Source: Flavobacterium sp. LMO8 (lineage in GTDB: Bacteria > Bacteroidota > Bacteroidia > Flavobacteriales > Flavobacteriaceae). From it: a DNA stretch of 64,000 nucleotides. The DNA is taken from positions 479,421-543,420 of the forward strand of contig NZ_WIBJ01000031.1 of NCBI RefSeq assembly GCF_009495755.1. Reading direction: 5' to 3'. The position numbers and the translations under genes were made by a program. Shown piece after piece: positions 51,717 to 60,374 of the stretch (position 1 is the stretch's first letter; each line of letters begins with the position of its first letter). The notes beneath the pieces are model-generated. The model did no database searches, was not told the DNA's origin, and saw nothing but the letters and a program-made list of their open reading frames with translations.

Positions 51717-54470
51717 CTAAAATTTAAAATTATAAGTAATTGTTGGAACTGGAATAGAAAAAATACTAGTTTGATACGCCTTAACTTTTCCTTCTTCGGT
51801 TACAAAATAAATTGAGTAAGGATTGTTTCGTCCTAATACGTTGTAAATAGAAATATTCCAGTAGCTATGAGCTAGTTTTTTTATTTTATGATTACCTTCT
51901 ATATTGAATCCAATATCTAATCTATAGTAATCTGGAACCCTGAATTCATTTCTGTCGCTATATAAAGTATATTGATTTCCACCAAATTCATAACTACCTA
52001 TAGGATACGTAATTGGTCTTCCAGTTTGATAAATAAAATTAGTAGAAAGACTATATCTCTTTGTAAATTTATAGTTTAAAATTACGCTTAAATCATGAGG
52101 TTTGTCAAAATTTGTTGGGAAATAATTGCCGTTATTTACAACTTCCTCATTAAACTGGCTGTCTAGTTTTATAAGTGATTTTGAATAACTATATCCAATC
52201 CATCCATTTAGTCTACCACTTGTTTTTTTTAGAAGTAACTCTATTCCATACGATTTTCCTTCTCCTTGCAATACTTCTGTTTCAATGTGCTCATTTAGGA
52301 TTAATTCAGCTCCTACTTTGTAATCTAAAATGTTAGACGATTTTTTATAGTAAGTTTCAAGACTTATTTCATAAGGTTGTCCATTAAAGTTTTTATAAAC
52401 GCCAAACGCGACTTGTTGTCCAAAACTTGGTTTGATATTTAAATCGGCAAGTTTCCATGTGTCTGTTGGAGATTGTGTTGTATTGGTAGAAAGTTTATGT
52501 AAATACTGATAATTGGTGTCGTAACTTAATTTTACCGAAATGGTTTCAGTTAAAAGTTGTCTTAAAGCTATTCGATATTCTAAGCCATTATATGTTTTAA
52601 TTGTTTCATTGTTTTTGTGCGTAATTTCATTTATTACATTTTCTTCGTTAATAGGTGCGTTTGCTCCATATTCTCTTTGTGTAGATGGACCAAGAGCCAT
52701 AAAGTTAGTATAACGTAGACCTAAATTTATCGATAATTTTTTATTTAATGTAATATTGTCTGATATAAATAACGCGCTTTCTAATCCTTTTTCTTTTTGA
52801 ATAGACTGGTATGTTAATAATGAATTTTTATCTGTTGGTGTAAGCGTTCCGGGACTAATATTGTATAAAGTTGAGTTCACTCCGTAAGTAAACTTATGTC
52901 TATTGCTATAGTTGTATAAACCTTTATAAATTAATTTTGTTTCGTTTACTTTAAACCCAAAATTAAATGATTTTTGATTGTTTTTCTCAAAGTCAATTCC
53001 AAATTTATACTCCGAATTTGTAATTCCAAACTCGGCTTTGTTTTTTTCATTAAAATTATGTTTTCCATTTAATGTTATAATTCTATTGCTGTAAGTGTAA
53101 GTAGAATCGGAAGTTAAATTAAAAAGGTCATTACTATAATAAATGGTAGATTCTAAAGACGTTTTTTTTGAAATTTGATGATTGTATTTTAAAATTAAAT
53201 CATAAAATGAGGCCTTACTGTTTTTGATTTCAGGATTATCAATTTGCTTTAATATCCAGTCAGAATATGTTGCGCGACCTCCAAGTAAAACACTCGATTT
53301 GCCTTTTACCACAGGAATACTAACTGTTAAATTACTGGTGACTGGACCAATTCCGCCTTCTCCACTGATTTTTTCACTATTACCGTTTTTTGATTTTATA
53401 TCAAATACAGATGATAGCCTTCCACCAAATTCAGCAGGAATACTTCCTTTGTAAATTTCAGCATTTTTTATTACATACGGATTTATCGATGAGAAAAATC
53501 CAAAAAAGTGTGATGGATTGTAAATAGTTGCATTATCTAAAAGGAATAAATTTTGATCTTCTTTTCCGCCTCTTACATTTACACCAGCTGCGCCTTCACC
53601 TGTAGATTTAATACCTGGGAGCGTTGTGGCTACTTTTAAAATATCACGCTCTCCTAAAACCATCGGAACGCTTTTTACATCTTCCATGTTAATTGAAGTT
53701 ACGCCAGATGTTGTACTTTTTACATTTTTATCGCTAGCGCCTTCAATTACAACTTCATTTAGTTCTGTAATGGCTTCACTTAAATTAAAATTTTTGGTTC
53801 CATTGCCATAAGCAACAATGGTAAGATTTGTTTTTTTATGACCTGGAGCTTCAATTTCAATTGCGTGTTTTCCGTAAGGCAACATCAATTTATAGAAACC
53901 TTTATCGTTTGTTGTGGTAATGATTTTGTTTTGGATTCTTATGTTGGCATCGGCAACAGGATTGCCATTTTTTGGGTTCATTATAAAACCTGAAATTTCA
54001 TAGGTAACTTTTTGTTTTGTTACTGATTCTTTACCTACAACTATCAAGTCATTGTAGTTATTATCTGTATTTGTATTGCTTTTTTGAGTTTCCTGAATGA
54101 GTATTGGTTTTATAACAGTTGTTGTAATTTCTTCTCTTCCAATAAAGTTTGTTGCTACTTTGTCATAAATAACACTATTTTCAGTTAGAATTATTTGGTT
54201 TTTGCTCAGATAAAAATTAATATTTGTGTCTTTAAAAACAAATTTTAAAATTTCAGCAATCGTAGTTTTCTCAAATTTTTCGTTTATTGTAATTGCATTA
54301 TTATCTAACCATTTTTTTTTATAAAAAAATGAATAATCGGTTTGTTTTTCTATTTGGTTTAATGCTTCGGTTAAATTTGAAGCGTTAATTTCGACTGTTA
54401 TAATAGAGTCTTGTTGTGAAAATATAGAAAAACTAACAAATAAAACAAGAATTGAAAGGGCTTTTTTCAT
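51717..54470 (-). CDS. TonB-dependent receptor with STN and CarboxypepD_reg-like domains
   Basis: The 917-aa protein has a signal peptide, an N-terminal STN (secretin/TonB short N-terminal) domain at about 22-95 (VEINASNLTEALNQIEKQTDYSFFYKKK), a CarboxypepD_reg-like domain at about 155-235, a plug at about 245-370 (GERDILKVATTLPGIKSTGEGAAGVNVRGGKEDQNLFLLDNATIYNPSHFFGFFSSIN) and a barrel ending PTITYNFKF. STN domains often signal to an anti-sigma factor, but no FecR/ECF pair is encoded here. The substrate is unknown. It overlaps the upstream gene by 4 bp. Confidence 0.9.
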   Translation of the reverse strand: MKKALSILVLFVSFSIFSQQDSIITVEINASNLTEALNQIEKQTDYSFFYKKKWLDNNAITINEKFEKTTIAEILKFVFKDTNINFYLSKNQIILTENSVIYDKVATNFIGREEITTTVIKPILIQETQKSNTNTDNNYNDLIVVGKESVTKQKVTYEISGFIMNPKNGNPVADANIRIQNKIITTTNDKGFYKLMLPYGKHAIEIEAPGHKKTNLTIVAYGNGTKNFNLSEAITELNEVVIEGASDKNVKSTTSGVTSINMEDVKSVPMVLGERDILKVATTLPGIKSTGEGAAGVNVRGGKEDQNLFLLDNATIYNPSHFFGFFSSINPYVIKNAEIYKGSIPAEFGGRLSSVFDIKSKNGNSEKISGEGGIGPVTSNLTVSIPVVKGKSSVLLGGRATYSDWILKQIDNPEIKNSKASFYDLILKYNHQISKKTSLESTIYYSNDLFNLTSDSTYTYSNRIITLNGKHNFNEKNKAEFGITNSEYKFGIDFEKNNQKSFNFGFKVNETKLIYKGLYNYSNRHKFTYGVNSTLYNISPGTLTPTDKNSLLTYQSIQKEKGLESALFISDNITLNKKLSINLGLRYTNFMALGPSTQREYGANAPINEENVINEITHKNNETIKTYNGLEYRIALRQLLTETISVKLSYDTNYQYLHKLSTNTTQSPTDTWKLADLNIKPSFGQQVAFGVYKNFNGQPYEISLETYYKKSSNILDYKVGAELILNEHIETEVLQGEGKSYGIELLLKKTSGRLNGWIGYSYSKSLIKLDSQFNEEVVNNGNYFPTNFDKPHDLSVILNYKFTKRYSLSTNFIYQTGRPITYPIGSYEFGGNQYTLYSDRNEFRVPDYYRLDIGFNIEGNHKIKKLAHSYWNISIYNVLGRNNPYSIYFVTEEGKVKAYQTSIFSIPVPTITYNFKF

Positions 54471-55195
54471 ATCGACTTATTTTGTAAAGTTAATTGGTCA
54501 ATAAATCGGAAAAGCTTTTCATAGAATTCTGTTTTATTGTCTTTTAATAGTTTTGAATTGTCGCTGTAAAACGTATTGATTTCTTTTTTAAATGTTGGAA
54601 ACAAACTTGTTACGTTATTTTTACTTTTAATAGGATAATAAGAATCGTCTTTAAAAATTAAAAATTCGTTATAGATTTCAAAATCGGTGTAGGTAACTTG
54701 ATTTTTAATAAATTCTCTTCTGTCTTTTTTGTGTTTGATATAAAAAGTAAAATATTTTCCTTTTACATTTTCTTCATAATATCCTTTTATATCTCTTAAG
54801 ATGTTATTTGTAACAAGACTTAGATTTACAAAATTTCTATTGTTTAAAGTGAATTTAGATACTTTTTGTTGAATTAATATAATCCCAAAATTTTCAGATT
54901 CGCCATACGGTTTAAAAACCAATACATCTCGATACGAATCATATTTTAAATTTACGGTATTATAAAATTGATTGTCATAAATCAAATTTTCAGAAGAATA
55001 CTTATTGGTGTGATAAAACTGATGGGTATTAAGTGTTTTTAAAGTATTAAAATAAAAAACACCATTGTTTAATGGTAAATTTTCTTTTCCTACAGTTGTA
55101 TCAAATAAATCTTCAATCTTATTTTGAGAATATAGATTGCAATTTATCAAGAGAATGACTGTAAAAATGAAATTATAATATGATTTTATGTTCAT
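54467..55195 (-). CDS. Exported protein of unknown function, first gene of the receptor operon
   Basis: The 242-aa protein has a signal peptide (NIKSYYNFIFTVILLINCNLYSQ). The mature part is rich in Tyr, Phe, Asn and Lys and alternates as in beta-strands (YDNQFYNTVNLKYDSYRDVLVFKPYG). No domain or catalytic motif is recognised. It overlaps the STN receptor gene by 4 bp (ATGA), so the two products are probably made in step. It may be a periplasmic partner of the receptor (inference from the operon). Confidence 0.65.
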   Translation of the reverse strand: MNIKSYYNFIFTVILLINCNLYSQNKIEDLFDTTVGKENLPLNNGVFYFNTLKTLNTHQFYHTNKYSSENLIYDNQFYNTVNLKYDSYRDVLVFKPYGESENFGIILIQQKVSKFTLNNRNFVNLSLVTNNILRDIKGYYEENVKGKYFTFYIKHKKDRREFIKNQVTYTDFEIYNEFLIFKDDSYYPIKSKNNVTSLFPTFKKEINTFYSDNSKLLKDNKTEFYEKLFRFIDQLTLQNKSI

Positions 55196-55287
55196 TTTTC
55201 ATCTAAATTTCACGCAAGGTAATTAATTTTTGCAAACAAAAATGTTAAAATTATTCTTACAGAATATTTTTGTTTGTGTGAAATTTA

Positions 55288-55321
55288 AAAACCCCAATTC
55301 AACTAAATGAATTGGGGTTTT
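55288..55321 (-). terminator. Terminator of pnp
   Basis: AAAACCCCAATTCA, a 6-nt loop, and TGAATTGGGGTTTT form a 14-bp stem 23 bp after the pnp stop, followed on the minus strand by T-rich sequence. Confidence 0.9.
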
Positions 55322-55343
55322 ATATGAACTAATATTTAAAGTA

Positions 55344-57503
55344 TTAACCTTGTGGGGTATCCTTTTTTTCAATAGGTCTTTCTTCTCTTGGAGGTCTTGG
55401 TAAAAGTGCTTTTCTAGAAACTTTTTCTTTTCTAGTTTTAGGATCAACTCCTAAGTATTTTACCATAAATACGTCACCCATGTTTACTACATCGGTAACA
55501 TTTTCTGTTCTTTCCCAAGCTAATTCAGATACGTGTAATAAAACTTCGTTTCCTGGTGCTTGTGTATATTCTACAACTGCTCCAAAATCTAACATTTTAA
55601 TTACTTTTACTTCGTAAGCTTCTCCCATTGCTGGTTTAAAGATGATAGAATCAATTTTAGCTAATACTGCAGCAATACCATCAGGATTAGTTCCTAAAAT
55701 TTCAACTACACCTTGCTCATCTACTTCATTAATAACGATAGTTGTTCCAGTAGCTTTTTGTAATTCTTGAATTACTTTTCCACCAGGTCCAATTAACGCT
55801 CCAATGAAAGCTCCAGGAATGGTTCTTGTAATAATTTTTGGTGCTTTTGGTTTTACTTCAGCTCTTGGCTCAGCAATAGTTTCAGTTAATTTACCTAAAA
55901 TATGCATACGCCCATCGCATGCTTGACCTAAAGCTTGTTCCATGATGTCATAACGTAAACCATCAATTTTGATGTCCATTTGACATGCTGTAATTCCGTC
56001 AGCAGTTCCAGTTACTTTAAAGTCCATATCTCCTAAGTGATCTTCATCTCCTAAAATATCAGACAATACAGCAAATTTTTCTCCGTCAGTAATTAATCCC
56101 ATCGCAATACCAGAAACTGGTTTTACCATTTGAACTCCAGCGTCCATTAACGCCATTGTACCAGCACAAACCGTTGCCATTGAAGAAGAACCGTTAGATT
56201 CTAATACTTCAGAAACGATACGGATTGTATATGGACAATCAGCAGGAATCATATTTTTTAAAGCACGTTGTGCTAAGTTTCCGTGACCTACTTCTCTTCT
56301 TGAAGTTCCTCTTAAAGGTTTTGCTTCACCAGTTGAGAAAGGAGGGAAGTTATAATGTAAATAGAATTTTTCTTCACCTTGTTCAGATGGTGAGTCTATT
56401 TGGTTAGCTTCTCTTGAAGTTCCTAAAGTTACCGTAGCTAAAGCTTGTGTTTCTCCACGTGTAAATAAAGACGAACCGTGAACAGAAGGTAAATAATCTG
56501 TTTCACACCAAATTGGTCTGATTTCAGTTGTTTTTCTTCCGTCTAAACGAACACCTAATTCTAACACTACATTACGAACAGCTTCTTTGTTTGTTTTGTA
56601 GAAATATTTAGATACTAAATCACCATCAGTAGCTAATTCTTCTTCTGTAAATAAAGCTTTTACTTCTTCTTTTACTTCAGCAAATGCAGCACTTCTTTCA
56701 TGTTTAGCCGAACCAACTTTTGCAATTGCATAAATTTTATCGTAAGCCGCAGCTTTTACTTTTTTGTAAATTTCTTCGTTTTCTTTCTCACCTTCATACG
56801 TACGAATTTCTTTTTTACCAAAAGCAGCTTGTAAACGTAATTGTGCTTGAATTTGAACTTTGATAGCTTCGTGAGCAAATTTGATAGCTTCTACCATTTC
56901 TGCTTCTGAAATTTCTTTCATTTCTCCTTCTACCATCGCAACAGAATCCATAGAAGCTCCAATCATCATATCAATATCTGATTGTGCTAATTCTTCTCTG
57001 CTTGGGTTGATAACGAATTTTCCGTCGATACGTGCTACGCGAACTTCAGAAATTAAGTTATAAAAAGGAATATCTGAAACTGCTAATGCTGCAGAAGCTG
57101 CTAATCCAGCTAATGCATCTGGCATAACGTTTTCGTCGTGCGACATTAATTGAATCATTACTTGTGTTTCAGCATGATAATCGTCTGGGAAAAGTGGACG
57201 TAATACACGGTCTACTAATCTCATTGTTAAAACTTCGCTGTCACTTGGACGCGCTTCTCTTTTGAAGAAACCACCAGGAAAACGACCTGCTGCTGCAAAT
57301 TTTTCGCGATAATCTACTGTTAAAGGTAGAAAATCTACTGCAGGATTTGAGGTTCTTGCAGAAACTGCTGTTGCTAATAACATGGCATCGCCCATACGAA
57401 CAACAACAGATCCATCTGCTTGTTTGGCTAATTTCCCGGTTTCGATTGTGATGCTTCTTCCGTCACCTAAATCGATAACTTCTTGGAATACTTTTGGAAT
57501 CAT
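55344..57503 (-). CDS. pnp: Polyribonucleotide nucleotidyltransferase (PNPase)
   Basis: The 719-aa enzyme degrades RNA 3' to 5' with phosphate. It holds two RNase PH domains, the first with [20 protein letters not shown], the second with RRTTEIRP-like [16 protein letters not shown] and [18 protein letters not shown], then a KH domain ([26 protein letters not shown]) and an S1 domain ([20 protein letters not shown] ... LLHVSELAW). Full length. rpsO lies directly upstream on the same strand, the classical bacterial order, but a terminator stands between them. Confidence 0.97.
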   Translation of the reverse strand: MIPKVFQEVIDLGDGRSITIETGKLAKQADGSVVVRMGDAMLLATAVSARTSNPAVDFLPLTVDYREKFAAAGRFPGGFFKREARPSDSEVLTMRLVDRVLRPLFPDDYHAETQVMIQLMSHDENVMPDALAGLAASAALAVSDIPFYNLISEVRVARIDGKFVINPSREELAQSDIDMMIGASMDSVAMVEGEMKEISEAEMVEAIKFAHEAIKVQIQAQLRLQAAFGKKEIRTYEGEKENEEIYKKVKAAAYDKIYAIAKVGSAKHERSAAFAEVKEEVKALFTEEELATDGDLVSKYFYKTNKEAVRNVVLELGVRLDGRKTTEIRPIWCETDYLPSVHGSSLFTRGETQALATVTLGTSREANQIDSPSEQGEEKFYLHYNFPPFSTGEAKPLRGTSRREVGHGNLAQRALKNMIPADCPYTIRIVSEVLESNGSSSMATVCAGTMALMDAGVQMVKPVSGIAMGLITDGEKFAVLSDILGDEDHLGDMDFKVTGTADGITACQMDIKIDGLRYDIMEQALGQACDGRMHILGKLTETIAEPRAEVKPKAPKIITRTIPGAFIGALIGPGGKVIQELQKATGTTIVINEVDEQGVVEILGTNPDGIAAVLAKIDSIIFKPAMGEAYEVKVIKMLDFGAVVEYTQAPGNEVLLHVSELAWERTENVTDVVNMGDVFMVKYLGVDPKTRKEKVSRKALLPRPPREERPIEKKDTPQG

Positions 57504-57612
57504 AAATTTTTTAATTCTAAATTAAACAAAGGGTCAGTTGTGTTGTTGTTGTGTGTAGTTGTTTGTAACCCAATGAAAAACCAAACTTTTTCTGTCAATA
57601 TAAATAAAACAA

Positions 57613-57633
57613 AAAGGGGCACGAAGCCCCTTT
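57613..57633 (-). terminator. Terminator between rpsO and pnp
   Basis: AAAGGGGC-ACGAA-GCCCCTTT. On the minus strand TTTTTGTTTTATTT follows. It may be an attenuator that sets rpsO above pnp expression. Confidence 0.85.
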
Positions 57634-57639
57634 AGTTGA

Positions 57640-57909
57640 TTATTTTCTAATACCTAATTCTTTAATAATCTCACGATATCTGTTGATATCTTTCTTTTTT
57701 AAGTAGTCAAGAAGACTTCTTCTTTTACCTACTAAAAGTACTAATGAACGCTCAGTGTTATAATCATGACGATTTTTTTTCAAGTGCTCAGTTAAGTGAG
57801 TAATTCTGAATGTAAATAATGCGATTTGCCCTTCAGCAGATCCAGTGTTTTCAGCTTTTCCTCCGTGTTTAGCGAAGATTTCAGCTTTAGTTTCTTTAGA
57901 CAAGTACAT
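57640..57909 (-). CDS. rpsO: 30S ribosomal protein S15
   Basis: The 89-aa protein has the S15 sequence throughout: GSAEGQIALFTFRITHLTEHLKKNRHDYNTERSLVLLVGKRRSLLDYLKKKDINRY. It binds 16S rRNA helix 20-22 and starts assembly of the 30S platform. Usual length (89 aa). The promoter is 57 bp upstream. Confidence 0.98.
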   Translation of the reverse strand: MYLSKETKAEIFAKHGGKAENTGSAEGQIALFTFRITHLTEHLKKNRHDYNTERSLVLLVGKRRSLLDYLKKKDINRYREIIKELGIRK

Positions 57910-57965
57910 GCTAATATTATTTTAAATGATTATTATGTATGAATTGTATGGTTGCAATTCGGATG

Positions 57966-57973
57966 CAAAGGTA
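57966..57973 (-). promoter_or_regulatory. -7 element of the rpsO promoter
   Basis: TACCTTTG on the minus strand. A TTG lies 19 bp upstream, a good Bacteroidota promoter match. The 5' leader is about 50 nt, long enough for S15 autoregulation, but I see no defined structure. Confidence 0.6.
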
Positions 57974-57999
57974 GTTTTATTTTTTAAAATCACAAGTAA

Positions 58000-58458
58000 T
58001 TATGAAAATAACTTCCCAACTTCTTGATTTACAAATTCTAAAAAGCGTTCATCAGCTTCTGTAAATGGGTCAATAACATGAGAATCGATGTCGATTTGTC
58101 CAATATTAACTCCGTTAGCAAATAAAGGAACCACTATTTCTGATTTAACAGTAAAACTACAAGCAATATAATTATCTTGTGCTTTCACATCAGGAACCAC
58201 AAAATTTGTGTTTGATTCTGCAACTTGTCCGCAAATTCCTTTTCCAAATGGTATAACTGTATGATCAGTTTCTGCGCCAACGTATGGACCTAAGTGTAGT
58301 GTTTTAGCTTCGTGATTTGCAAAATAGTAACCAACCCAGTCATAATAACTAACGCTCTCACTCAGTAATTGGCAAATTTCTTTTAGTTTTTCGTCACGAG
58401 TAGCGTTTTCTTTTTTAATAATGCTTGAAACGATTGGTTTTAATTCTTCAAATGTCAT
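58000..58458 (-). CDS. GAF-domain protein, free methionine-(R)-sulfoxide reductase-like
   Basis: The 152-aa single GAF domain has the fRMsr pattern PFGKGICGQVAESNTNFVVPDV, NYIACSFTVKSEIVVPLFANG and IGQIDIDSHVIDPF. C76 and C100 align with E. coli fRMsr Cys94 and Cys118 (the catalytic residue). The residue aligned with Cys84 is His66, so one resolving Cys is absent. If active, it reduces free Met-R-O in the cytoplasm. A TACTTTTG promoter element is at 58474-58481 on the minus strand. It is divergent from the exosortase gene. Confidence 0.85.
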   Translation of the reverse strand: MTFEELKPIVSSIIKKENATRDEKLKEICQLLSESVSYYDWVGYYFANHEAKTLHLGPYVGAETDHTVIPFGKGICGQVAESNTNFVVPDVKAQDNYIACSFTVKSEIVVPLFANGVNIGQIDIDSHVIDPFTEADERFLEFVNQEVGKLFS

Positions 58459-58507
58459 AGTTGTATTTTTTTACAAAAGTATTTAATCTTTACTATAAAA
58501 AAATCTA

Positions 58508-58515
58508 TATTTTTG
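58508..58515 (+). promoter_or_regulatory. -7 element of xrtF
   Basis: TATTTTTG is a full TAnnTTTG match ending 6 bp before the ATG at 58522, so the transcript should have almost no leader. Confidence 0.6.
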
Positions 58516-58521
58516 TTAAAA

Positions 58522-59082
58522 ATGTACGTTTTGAAAAACACCATTAATCAATACAAACCTTTTTTTGCTTTTTTAATTAAGTTTCTACTTTTTTATATAG
58601 TCTTTACATTTATTTATAAAATGTATTTGAGTCAATATGATCTGGCAAAAAATGAGGTGGATTATTTTACAGAAATCGTTTCTAATCAGACCAAACAATT
58701 TATGTTGTTTTTTACTGATAATGCACAATCTATAAAGCATGATAAAGAACCTTCGTTAAAATTTTTTTATAAAGAAAAATATGTAGCAAGAGTTGTTGAA
58801 GGTTGCAATGCGGTAAGTGTAATGATTTTGTTTGCAGCATTCGTTTTTGCATTTTCAACTCAATGGATAAAAACATTGCTTTTTATTGTTTTTGGAGTTG
58901 TTTTGATACATGTTTTAAATGTGATTAGGATTGCATTATTGACTTTTGCACTATATTATTATCCGCAATATGAAGAACTTTTACATGGCACTATTTTCCC
59001 TCTTTTTATTTATGGAGTTGTCTTTATTTTGTGGATTTTATGGGTAACCAAATTTTCAGGCTATGTTAAGAGAACTAATTAA
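58522..59082 (+). CDS. xrtF: Exosortase F (XrtF)
   Basis: The 186-aa polytopic membrane protein has the exosortase catalytic triad: Cys95 (VVEGCNAVS), Arg136 (NVIRIALL) and His155 (LLHGTIFP). It is thought to cleave and process C-terminal sorting signals of exported proteins, like sortases of Gram-positive bacteria. Short size and the companion gene downstream point to the Bacteroidota XrtF subtype. The ATG at 58522 is chosen over a TTG three codons earlier that lies inside the promoter. It overlaps the next gene by 20 bp. Confidence 0.88.
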   Translation: MYVLKNTINQYKPFFAFLIKFLLFYIVFTFIYKMYLSQYDLAKNEVDYFTEIVSNQTKQFMLFFTDNAQSIKHDKEPSLKFFYKEKYVARVVEGCNAVSVMILFAAFVFAFSTQWIKTLLFIVFGVVLIHVLNVIRIALLTFALYYYPQYEELLHGTIFPLFIYGVVFILWILWVTKFSGYVKRTN

Positions 59083-59506
59083 AAATAAAAGAAGACTTCT
59101 TTTTATAGGATTAGCGCTCTTGGGACTAATTTTAGTTAGAGCATTCGAAGATAATTTGTTTTACGATCCCTTTTTATCTTTTTTTAAAACGGATTATCAA
59201 AATAAACCGTTGCCAAACTTAAATCAGTTTTTATTGTTTTTGAATTTACTTTTGCGATACACTTTAAACACTTTTTTTTCATTGATAATAATTCGATTAT
59301 TGTTCAATGAAAAACAGTTGATGTTTTTTTCAGGATATTTATTTCTTTTTCTTTTTTTAGTTTTAGTCGCAATTTTTTTCGGATTACTTCATTTTTCTGA
59401 CCAACCTGATTATTTGATTTTATTCTACATCAGACGTTTTCTAATCCAGCCTTTATTTTTAGTACTTTTTATTCCGGCTTTTTATTATCAGAAGTTAACT
59501 CGCTAA
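59063..59506 (+). CDS. Exosortase F system-associated membrane protein
   Basis: The 147-aa protein has about four hydrophobic helices (LLFIGLALLGLILVRAF, FLLFLNLLLRYTLNTFFSLIIIRLLF, YLFLFLFLVLVAIFFGLLHF, FLIQPLFLVLFIPAFYY) and conserved FEDNLFYDPFLSFFK. Sequence and its 20-bp overlap with xrtF identify it as the XrtF-associated protein. The mechanism is unknown. It may be a folding or sorting partner of the exosortase in the inner membrane. Confidence 0.85.
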   Translation: MLRELIKNKRRLLFIGLALLGLILVRAFEDNLFYDPFLSFFKTDYQNKPLPNLNQFLLFLNLLLRYTLNTFFSLIIIRLLFNEKQLMFFSGYLFLFLFLVLVAIFFGLLHFSDQPDYLILFYIRRFLIQPLFLVLFIPAFYYQKLTR

Positions 59507-59539
59507 TTTTTTGTATCTTTATGTAATAATCTTTTGATT

Positions 59540-60364
59540 ATGAAAGTTACAAAATACTCAGGTGAATTAGTTCATTACGATGAACAGAAGCTAATTAGTT
59601 CACTCCGAAAATCAGGAGCCGAACTAGCTATGGCAGAAACCATTGTTAAGGAAATTGAAAGCGAAATGTATGAAGGCATTTCCTCGAAAAGAATTTATAA
59701 GCGTGCTTATCAGCTATTAAAAAATATTTCCAATGTTCATGCAGCTCGTTATAATTTAAGATCGGCTTTGTTAGGACTTGGTCCAGCTGGATTTTTCTTC
59801 GAAAAGTTTATCTCAAAAGTCATGCAAGAACAAGGCTTTCAAACTAAAGTTAGCATTACACTAAATGGGAAATGTATTTCTCATGAAATTGATGTTTTAC
59901 TTCTCAAAAACGATATAGTTTCCATGATTGAATGCAAATTTCATTCAGGGCAAGATGCAAAAAGTGATGTAAAAGTTCCGATGTATATTCTCTCTCGATT
60001 TAATGATTTGAAAGATAAAAAGTACGATTTGTTTTCGGCGAAGCGAAGTATTTCAAAATGTATCATTGTAACTAATAATAAGTTTACCACAGATGCAATT
60101 CAATTTGGAGAATGTTCGGGTTTGAGCATGTTGAGTTGGGATTATCCTCAAAAAAACGGTATCAAAGATTTGGTTGATCGTTTTCGAGTTTATCCTGTAA
60201 CTTGTTTAACCACTTTAACAAAAGCAGAAAAAGACCAATTGTTGATTTTAGATTGTATTACTATTAAAGATTTAATTCAACATCCCGATTATTTAAAAAC
60301 CATCGAGTTAAGTCATAATCGAACTATAAATGTTTTAAAAGAAGCGAATCAATTAACAAATTAA
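59540..60364 (+). CDS. ATP-cone domain fused to PD-(D/E)XK nuclease-like domain
   Basis: The 274-aa protein begins with an ATP-cone (residues about 1-88: VTKYSGELVHYDEQKLISSLRKSGA ... IYKRAYQLLKN), the nucleotide-sensing module of NrdR and ribonucleotide reductases. A restriction-endonuclease-like core follows, with EIDVLLLKNDIVSMIECKF, where Asp and the E-x-K pair fit the PD-(D/E)XK metal site. A helical C-terminal part (ITIKDLIQHPDYLKTIELSHN) completes it. The prediction is a nucleotide-regulated nuclease. Activity is not shown. The ATG at 59540 is chosen over a TTG two codons earlier. It is 10 bp before the beta-CASP gene. Confidence 0.8.
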   Translation: MKVTKYSGELVHYDEQKLISSLRKSGAELAMAETIVKEIESEMYEGISSKRIYKRAYQLLKNISNVHAARYNLRSALLGLGPAGFFFEKFISKVMQEQGFQTKVSITLNGKCISHEIDVLLLKNDIVSMIECKFHSGQDAKSDVKVPMYILSRFNDLKDKKYDLFSAKRSISKCIIVTNNKFTTDAIQFGECSGLSMLSWDYPQKNGIKDLVDRFRVYPVTCLTTLTKAEKDQLLILDCITIKDLIQHPDYLKTIELSHNRTINVLKEANQLTN

Positions 60365-60374
60365 AGCAAAAATC

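Noticed and set aside
51717..54470. Fec-type cell-surface signalling operon because of the STN domain
   Set aside because: No FecR-like anti-sigma factor or ECF sigma factor is encoded in the neighbourhood.
57910..57960. Structured S15-binding leader upstream of rpsO
   Set aside because: The leader is long enough, but I could not find a convincing conserved hairpin or pseudoknot by eye.
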